DNA of 64,000 bases, from the NCBI GenBank assembly GCA_026214975.1, contig JAOBSW010000555.1:186001-250000 (forward strand). The letters are read 5' to 3'. Of the stretch, positions 56,829 to 64,000 are shown piece after piece. Source of the stretch: Gentiana macrophylla. Lineage: Eukaryota; Streptophyta; Magnoliopsida; Gentianales; Gentianaceae. The position numbers and the translations under genes are program-made. The notes beneath the pieces were generated by a model. The model did no database searches, was not told the DNA's origin, and saw only the letters and a list, made by a program, of their open reading frames with translations. Position 1 is the stretch's first letter. Every line of letters starts with the position of its first letter.

Positions 56829-59408
56829 TCATCTGGAGGGTGTAAGGAAACATGTAGTAGTTGAAGGAAGCAGTGAATAAAGAGTTCCACGTAGTTCTGT
56901 TAAAATCTCATTGTCCTATGCATGAGATTACTTCTACTGGCCATGGGAGCAAGAATTTGTGTAAATTAAGCATTCGCAATCTAATGAAGACGTTGAGTTT
57001 TGAGAGAGCATAATGAAGCATCATTATAGAGGATATGATTAAAATGGGTCACTAGGACTAAATCTCCTATGAATTCACTAATTCCTAAAACGAGAGCAGA
57101 GGTAAGAGCTTTGTATAAATGGTATGGATAGATCTCGTTTCCTAGGTCTCACAACCAAGGGAAGGATATTAATCCGCAAAAACGACGAGCCCACCTCTCA
57201 TAGTGCTCAAAGGGTCAACATCTAGCGATCCAAGAAGGATGACTGACAAGGATAACTTTTGGGAAAGTCGAGCTGAGGACTTTAAACTCAGAATTACTTC
57301 TTCAAATCCCTTAGGATTTTTTTTTAGGTTTTGTTTTCTTTGTGTCAAATAAGAGTAACGTGACATATGTTGAGGTTTTTTATTTTGCCGTGTTCCGATG
57401 GCTGTTAGGCTAAGGATGTGCAAAACTTTTTAACTCAATACAGGCCACGTGAAATAGAGTTTCTTAGGAGAGTCGTAAAATTGCTAAAGAAAAGGAAATT
57501 TAGCAATCAACCTTAAGATGAAAGCATTAAGAGAGCTTGAGAATTATTGCAAATGTAAATGAGAGAATGATTGAGTGCGAACAAGAACGTTTTTGGTCCG
57601 ATCAACATACAATTTATATTTCTACCGGATGTTTTAAATTTCACACTTTTACGCCTATTCCGGCTTTTCGAGATGATGAGTTTCGTTCTAAATATCACAC
57701 CAATCCGACCTTGTTGATGACGGTGATGACTTCTACGTGCTACATTGGGTTATTAGTAATTTCGAGGAGAAGCTACATGTCCCTAAGTTGTTGATATCCA
57801 ATCCAAACGTGAAGCGTCTGCGCCGAGTTTCTGATCCTATCTTTTACCAATAGGTCACATTGAATCTGTTATACCTTACCAAGTGTCTCTTTTTATTTGG
57901 ATTAAATACCTTATCAATCCGGTAAACCTCGTGTTTTCACACATGGGGTAATGCTTTTTGATCTTTATCTTCTCCACCCGGTTTTACACATATTTTTTGC
58001 GGTGGAGGATATAGATGAAGACTGGCATCTTTAGTTGCTTGCTTATTTTTTCTTTCTATTTAGTATATTTTCCTTTGTATCGAGTCTGTTGTCAGTTTTC
58101 TAAATCATAATGTTGTACTCAAAACAAGTCGGGTTTAATAATTCCAATGTTTCACAAGTGTAATCGTTTTAAGGACTTAAAAATGTTTGAGGTTTCATGT
58201 ATTCCTTTTACTGTCCCTTTGTTTCGATTATTATTTTTTATGAGCTAACGCTGTAACGAGTTTCGAGCTTTGTTGAAGACTTATTTTGCAGCGATAGAAC
58301 TCCGTGTTCGATCTCTGTTTTGCTTATATTCATAGAGGTCCCTCGACGTGCTTGGACTACTCCGATATTCTGCTTCTTGCTTGAGAGCCATTCCCAGAGC
58401 TAAGTCTTTTTCTAAAATTATCATTTTTCTTTGTCATTGGGGACAATGACATGTTTAAGTGGGGGTAGGAGACTTCGCTATGATGTACTATAATTGAATA
58501 AAACGGCGAAAAATTGAATAAATGCCATATTATTTATCTCGTACCCTTAGAATTGTGAGTTCCTAGCTAAGAGTTGATAGGAAAGGAACCAAGTTGCATG
58601 AGTACGTGATCATTTTATACTTATGTGAAGGTAAATTTATGGATATTCATGCCGATTGTTGCAAGTAGTTATTTATTATTCGATTACTCAATCTTTGAAT
58701 CGAGTTTTACCGTGCAAATTATAATAACTGAAGAATTATGAGTACATTGCATAGATGATTGGTAATGTAGACTTGGTGTCGATATTTATCTGCTGATGTA
58801 TTCCTATCTTCTGGCCATCAAAGCGGAGTAATAAGCTTGAGAATAATCTGTGTTTTGACAAATCATTAAACACTGGGCTTGTAGTAACATTACCAAAGTA
58901 GCCTCGCGCTTGTGGTAATATTCATGTTATTGACCAATCCGTGAAAGGGGATTCTTGCGATGCATAATTTACTTTTAAAGCAAGTTTCTTTCTTGAGATG
59001 TGTTAATGCTTGAAAATATGAAAATGTGAGGAAAAATTCAATTTTTAAGAGGCTTCGAGTATTTTTCTCGGTCTCCAAGTCCAAAAACCTTCTGGACGAC
59101 GCTCTTGCTTATTGCACCATATCTTTACCCATGCGAGGCTTAAGAAGTAGGAATGCTGATGTTGGTAGGTTGAGATTGCGAAGTTAGCATAAACTATAAT
59201 CTTGCCACGAATATATAAAACTGAATGCACATGCCCACATCACTTCGATTCATAACGAGTAGTGAATAATGGGTACCTTATGAGCATGAATGGTATGAGT
59301 TGACTCGAGTTTCTTGTGTAAGTATGATTTGACCATGGAAAATGTTGTCTTGGGGAATGACTTATTGATGCTTTGTTCGGGATGATCAAAGCCTAAGTGG
59401 GGGGTAGT
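56829..59408 (+). other. Element B interior, 3' part, and polypurine tract
   Basis: Non-coding; aligns with C (48820-50760 apart from the C-specific blocks, and 50990-52030). 57700-57860 has a frame with a protein-like look (DDFYVLHWVISNFEEKLHV), but the C copy carries stops in it and I know no family for it. The PPT AGTGGGGGGTAGT is at 59396-59408. Confidence 0.7.
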
Positions 59409-61132
59409 TGATGACGGTCAAATTATACCCGTAAAAGTCATCAACATTGTCCTTAAATCGAGATTAATAATATATATTTTATATTAAATCACATGTTTAT
59501 ATCTATTATTTAATGTTATGTGATTTATAAGATATAATTTGGCATTTATCCATTTTTATTATATAATTTGGTATTTATCCGTTTTTATTTATATTTTGGT
59601 ATTTATCCGTTTTTATTTAGATATGATTTACTTTGGGATAAATATCTATTTTGTAGATTGGGATAATTTTTGGAGGATAAATACAAATGGAAGAATTAAA
59701 TCTCAAGATAAATCAAAGAAAATCCGGAGTGCATTGAAGATAAAGATCGGATAAGCACGAAAAGAGGAGTAAGGAAGAGTTGGCGCCAAAGAAGGGGGCG
59801 CATAAGGGAGGGGCGCATTTTACCTTAGAGCTTCCGGATCGACTTGGAATTATCCTAACGCGTTTTCATACTTCTTTTGGATTTAGGAAAACTATTTCAG
59901 ATTGGTTTAGGCTTATCCTATGCAAATTTTTCCTCCTATATATTTGTACATACATTACACACGAAAAACACACAACATACACAATTCATAATTAAATCTT
60001 CAGTTTTTCTTAGAGCAGTTTATTACAAGTTCTACAGTTATGTAAGTTCTTGTATTTATTTGTTCTTAGTTCTTTGTAATTAAGCCCCCAATTATTGTTT
60101 ATTGTTTGAGGTTGTTCGTTCTTCACCGGACGATGTAGATCTAAGGATACGATATGAGGCAGTGGGGATTCCTTGTCTATAAGGATCCACACGCCCAGAT
60201 CTGTTATCCAGTGACCTATAGATGACTTTGGTATGATCGACAACCGTGTTTTTAGTAGATCTATATAATTGCTTTATGAATCTCTATTTTATCCGTTACG
60301 TATGTAGAAACGCTAAGATTTAGTTGTTCGTCGCGTCAATCTAGCCATGTCTTTATGGTGTGATTGTCCACCTAGAATTTCTTATCTTAGTAGGTATGGC
60401 TACGGCTACGTTGCTCGTCTGTTTTAATTAGCGTAATATTAGGAAATACCAATATAGGGCTCCTAGGTCGGCTCATGAATTGATCTTCCGGGACTTTCAA
60501 CGAGATCTAGATCTGTTCTGTATTAGGGAATTGTTCACACGTAGTTATACGTAAATCATAGATTAACATGATACCTAAAAAGTTAGTGTTAATGGGACGG
60601 AGACTGATGCGATCGCTTAGGAAGTACGCCTAATCACAGGAATGTTGCCTGGGTGAGGAATACGGTTAATATCGGCATCCCTAGTTTTGTGAGCATGTGA
60701 GTCATATGAGATGGAGGCCTAAAAAGCGAAGTCATGTGATGTAGCATAGTGATCTAGATGCCCTACCCGAAGCTAGATCTAGTTTAGGGGATGACTCCCG
60801 TAGCCAATATAAAAGAAATACAAACTGGATTAATAGTTGTCGAGTCTAGCTTAATTATATAGAATCTCTAGATCCAAACGATAACATAATAATTGGGGAG
60901 GTTAATTACGTTGTTTGTGTCGTGTCCTTTATCTTTCTTGTCTTATGTTGGTTGTAGACCGCCTCTGTTTCCTTGACATGAATGATTAATTGTTTGTATA
61001 TAAATGATCCACAATTGGTTCCCTGTGGGATCGACCTTGATTCGCTATAACTATACTACGATGGACCTAGTCCTCTTGCTAGTATTGGTTTTGGTGGTCA
61101 AGTATTTTAATTTCACTTGATCTACGTCATCA
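59409..61132 (+). repeat. Element B 3' LTR
   Basis: 1724 bp, partner of 35606-37331. TATA box at 59937-59944. The TSD AAATC follows at 61133-61137. Confidence 0.95.
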
Positions 61133-61137
61133 AAATC

Positions 61138-61284
61138 CCACTTAACCTAATGCGCCTAAACCCATCTATTGGGCTACTAATCTTATTTAGGCCCACATAG
61201 GCTTTTATTAAAAATAAATTCAGATAAAATAAAAGAAATATAATCCATAATGTAAATAAAGTCCACAGTCGACAAAATCCATCA
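61138..61284 (-). repeat. Shared A LTR, second part
   Basis: Continues the LTR cut at 35605 and ends ...ATCCATCA, as the A1 3' LTR does at 468. The PPT-like CTAAGGCCCTC follows on the plus strand. Confidence 0.88.
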
Positions 61285-61558
61285 CTAAGGCCCTCCAAGG
61301 GTCGGCCTTAGTCTTCCATGGGCCAGATAATTAATTCAACTAGTCTTCCCAGACCTAATGGCAAAAGTAACACATTTCATGCCCGTTTATTCAGTCTTCT
61401 CGGTTTGATCATGCTCGAATTGCTCCAATACTAAGGAATTAAGTGATTCCCTTAGTTTCTTCCTTTAGAACCCCGTCATAGGGCCATCTCTGATAACAAT
61501 CGGGTCCACGGGCACCATAGGAGCTAGCGGGGTCGGAAATGTCATCAGGGATCGCATC
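61285..61558 (-). pseudogene. Element A2: pol C-terminal remnant
   Basis: Aligns with 469-742 of A1: the integrase tail (PMTRLQRKK-like region) and PPT. Similarity stops abruptly after the TCATCAGGGATCGCATCAC stretch. The remainder of A2 is absent from the window. Confidence 0.85.
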
Positions 61559-62049
61559 ACTTATGGTCTTTAATCACCACATCAAACTCTTGGAGTAAAA
61601 GTACCCATCTCAAGAGTCGAGGTTAGGCATCTTTCTTATTCAACAGATATTCCAGTGCCGTATGATCATTGTGAACTACAACCTTTGAACCAATCAAAAA
61701 TGAAAAAAATTTATGAAAGGCGTAAACTATCACTTGTAATTCTTTCTCAGTGGTTGCGTAGTTGAGTTGAGCCGGATTCATAGTATGGATCGCATAGAAG
61801 ATAGGCTTAAATAGTTTATCGTGTTTCTGGTCCAATACTGCCCCGGCTTCTATATCACTAGCGTCCCACATAACTTCAAATTCCTGACTCCAATCCGGTG
61901 CTATCAGAATCGGGACGGTCACTAACAAACGTTTAATGTCCAAGCAGGCATTTAAACAAGGATCATCAAACACAAAGGGCACATCTTTAGAAAGTAAATG
62001 CGTAAGAGATTTAACACATTGTGAGAAATTTGGTATCAACCGTCTATAA
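61559..62049 (-). pseudogene. Element J: Athila-like RNase H fragment
   Basis: A 138-residue frame (61623-62039) has IPNFSQCVKSLTHLLSKD (RT thumb), PILIAPDWSQEFEVMWDASD (RNase H start; family CDAS is WDAS here), YATTEKELQVIVYAFHKF and VVVHNDHTALEYLLNKKDA. The end, in another frame, runs to IKDHK near 61565. It is of the same type as RNase H of element D and unlike that of A1. It is a foreign fragment fused to A2 on one side and cut by E2 on the other. Confidence 0.8.
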
Positions 62050-63158
62050 TGTTAGATGTAATATCGTCGGATCAATCATAGATTGACCCGATTACGCAGC
62101 GGAATGCATCAGATCTAGATCTAAACGAAAACAAAGAACATAAATTAAAGATCTAACTACAAGGGTTTTAGGAGCCAACCTTTTTATGGTGCTTAACTCC
62201 AAGAACGATATATCTCCAAGAACACGTGTATTGAGAAGCCACAGCCTTCCAACGTGTGTCTCCCAGCAACACCAGGTGGATGGTGTTTCCCGCCGCCGGA
62301 CCTCCTTGATTTACTACCGGAATAATCCCGAAGATTATCCCAACTTGAAATCCGAAGTACTTGGTCAAAATATCAACCTAAGTACTACACAATAATGGCG
62401 TGTTATGTGATCTTGTAAAAGGCTTGGGAGAACTCTCTTTATAGAGGAGAGTAATCATTGTCCTCCAAGAATTTATTTAATTAATACAAAATCAATTGAA
62501 ATAATCCTTTTCCTAAAAAGATATATCTAGAATATTCCAAAATAAATAAGGATATATAAAAGATATTCTTTTTCTTAAATTATTTAACACATAAATAATT
62601 TAATCACATGTCTTATTATTTATTGAGAAAACAAATTTCCCAATAATAAATATCATAATATGCGCCCCAAACCCTAATTAATTGGGTCATGCGCCTTTTC
62701 CATTTATTTGGGCCGAGTCCACGAAAAATGTATTTTCATGTATTTAATTATCTAGTCCAACTAAACAATTAATCCACATATCAATTAAATAGTCCAATCC
62801 AACTATTTAATTATAATTGAGGTGAAACGATGAGAAAACTAACTATGCTATTTCGGAAGCCACGTCGGGGACCATGGACCGATATTCAGTAGCTACAATA
62901 AATTAAATAAAATTATTAAATCAGACAGAATAATTATATCCAACCTATTAATTCGGGATTACACCACCATAAACCCGAAGGCGAACTCTATCGAATATAG
63001 ATAACTTACACTCAATTTATGAGTCGAAAAGCGTCCATCGATATAATCATTACATACGGATAAATCCTCCATAGTCTGTTCACTTCGATTCGGGATATTT
63101 CCGTAAACCCTTCTCGAAACATATTATCCTTATTTACCATTTACCCCCTAGTGATCAA
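62050..63158 (-). repeat. Element E2: E-family LTR, interrupted
   Basis: Begins TGTTAGATGTAATATCG and follows the E LTR to GTGATCAA, corresponding to about 6646 in E, with clear divergence and indels. It stops where element I begins. Whether it is a solo LTR or part of a full element cannot be seen here. Confidence 0.85.
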
Positions 63159-64000
63159 TGTTAAGGGTGATTTTATACGTTTTATAAGGATATATTTTAT
63201 ATCAATTTCCCCCATATTCGTATGTTTCTCATAGAAATCGAGCTTTATATTGAAATATTGAGCAAATGGGTTTTAAAAGTCTTTAAGTGTAAATTTGAGC
63301 TAATTTCGTGATTTTATTGGTAGTTATCTATGGTTTTACACTTTGCGTGTTCTTATGGTTTTGAAGGTACATTTACATGTCATGGAGAGGGATGAAAGGA
63401 GCTTAAAAGATGTTCAAGTGATGATTTGCATGGAAGGAAAGAGATAGAGATGAAGTTGGAATGAAGATCAAGATGAATTTGGAAGAAAAAGAGTCTGGAC
63501 GCGCGTCCAGGTCCCGTCCAGAGTGGATGGGCGTCCATAAAAGTGAACTGGCGTCCAGGAGAAAAAGTTGATTCAGAGAGTTTGGACGCCATAGTGAACG
63601 AGCGTTCAGAGGCACCAGACTGGCGTCTTGAAGCTGTCTTGAAGCTTGAACTTGGAGCAGCCATGGGAGATTTTCCAGCAGCATTTTTATTCTTTCTTTG
63701 GATGATTTTGTGAGTGTTTTAATTAAAGCTTGTTTCTTTCCTTTGATTATTTGTTATGCAATCGATATCGGAAGATGTATTGCTATTTGATGTTTACCGT
63801 ATGATGGAAATCGGTGTAAACCTTAGATCACCATAGGAAAGATTAGACTTTTAACCTTGACATAACGGAAGTTGATAGGTTAGATTTCTAGGTTGTTAGA
63901 TCTATTAAATCTTGCACCTTGTTTTGAGAGCGTTAATCTTTATAGATCGGAAGATGATGAGATTCATAGACGGATTACTTACGGAAGTAGGAATTCATAC
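63159..64000. repeat. Element I: start of an Athila-like LTR, runs off the window
   Basis: Begins TGTTAAGGGTG inside the E2 LTR. Layout and words resemble the D LTR (ATTTTTATA-type start, TTACACTTTG, a GC-rich palindromic segment), but the sequence is clearly diverged. It has GGACGCGCGTCC (63497-63508), GGATGGGCGTCC (63525-63536) and GAACGAGCGTTC (63596-63607). The putative target site ATCAA (63154-63158) cannot be tested without the other end. Orientation is not proven. Confidence 0.6.

Larger units (their letters stand above)
35606..61132 (+). mobile_element. Element B: non-coding Athila-related LTR retrotransposon
   Basis: LTRs (35606-37331, 59409-61132) have TGATGACGG...CATCA ends. The TSD AAATC is exact at 35601-35605 and 61133-61137; deleting B and one copy gives the intact A LTR as seen near 310-320. 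A tRNA-Asp PBS and the PPT AGTGGGGGGTAGT are present. The interior without D is only about 3.2 kb and has no gag or pol. Its LTR ends and 3' region resemble G, so it probably relied on proteins from G-like elements. Confidence 0.93.

Noticed and set aside
63380..63684. Two overlapping minus-strand frames of about 94 codons in LTR I
   Set aside because: Within an LTR, low complexity, no domain, overlapping each other.

Overview
The window is plant nuclear DNA made entirely, as far as I can see, of transposable elements. I find no host gene, rRNA or tRNA gene. The lineages present are plant ones: Athila-like and Tat-like Ty3/gypsy elements, a chromovirus-type gypsy element and a large copia-like non-autonomous element. 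PBSs match the 3' end of plant tRNA-Asp or initiator tRNA-Met. The host is therefore an angiosperm; the species cannot be read from this sequence. Almost all coding regions carry frameshifts, stops or deletions. LAYOUT. (1) Element A1, a minus-strand chromovirus-type gypsy element, fills 1-5520 and resumes at 34718-35286. Its 5' LTR (35287-35605, resuming at 61138-61284) is also the 3' LTR of a second truncated copy, A2 (pol tail 61285-61558). (2) Element E (5521-34712, minus strand, TSD TGGAC) is inserted in the A1 leader. It has 1.8-kb LTRs, a Met-type PBS and a copia-style PPT, but a non-coding interior. (3) Inside E lies F (8098-18144, TSD ACACC), a Tat-like gypsy element with minus-strand gag-pol and an antisense gene at 9104-11255. 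(4) Also inside E lies H (about 22070-31850), a DNA element with long terminal inverted repeats, minisatellites and what looks like a captured ABC-transporter fragment. H is split by G (23155-31015, TSD ATAAG), an Athila-like element that lost PR-RT-RNase H. (5) The shared A LTR is split by B (35606-61132, TSD AAATC), a non-coding relative of G. B is split by D (37995-56823, TSD CTATC), an Athila-like gag-pol element. D is split by C (46333-53816, TSD TCTTT), another non-coding relative of G. A, B, D and C form a nest four elements deep. (6) The right edge holds A2, a foreign Athila-like RNase H fragment (J), an E-type LTR (E2), and the start of an Athila-like LTR (I) that runs off the window. 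HOW THE PARTS RELATE. G, B and C share LTR ends, a tRNA-Asp PBS, an identical PPT and similar 3' leaders. G looks like a coding relative, and B and C like non-autonomous members that would need Athila proteins in trans. C also carries a segment of about 375 bp that occurs, in the same sense, in the unrelated element E. C, D and I carry clusters of short GC-rich palindromes in and next to their LTRs. The most unusual items are the E/C shared module, the palindrome clusters, the gene fragment in H and the promoter-equipped antisense gene of F. All boundaries and similarities were judged by eye; no percent identities were computed.
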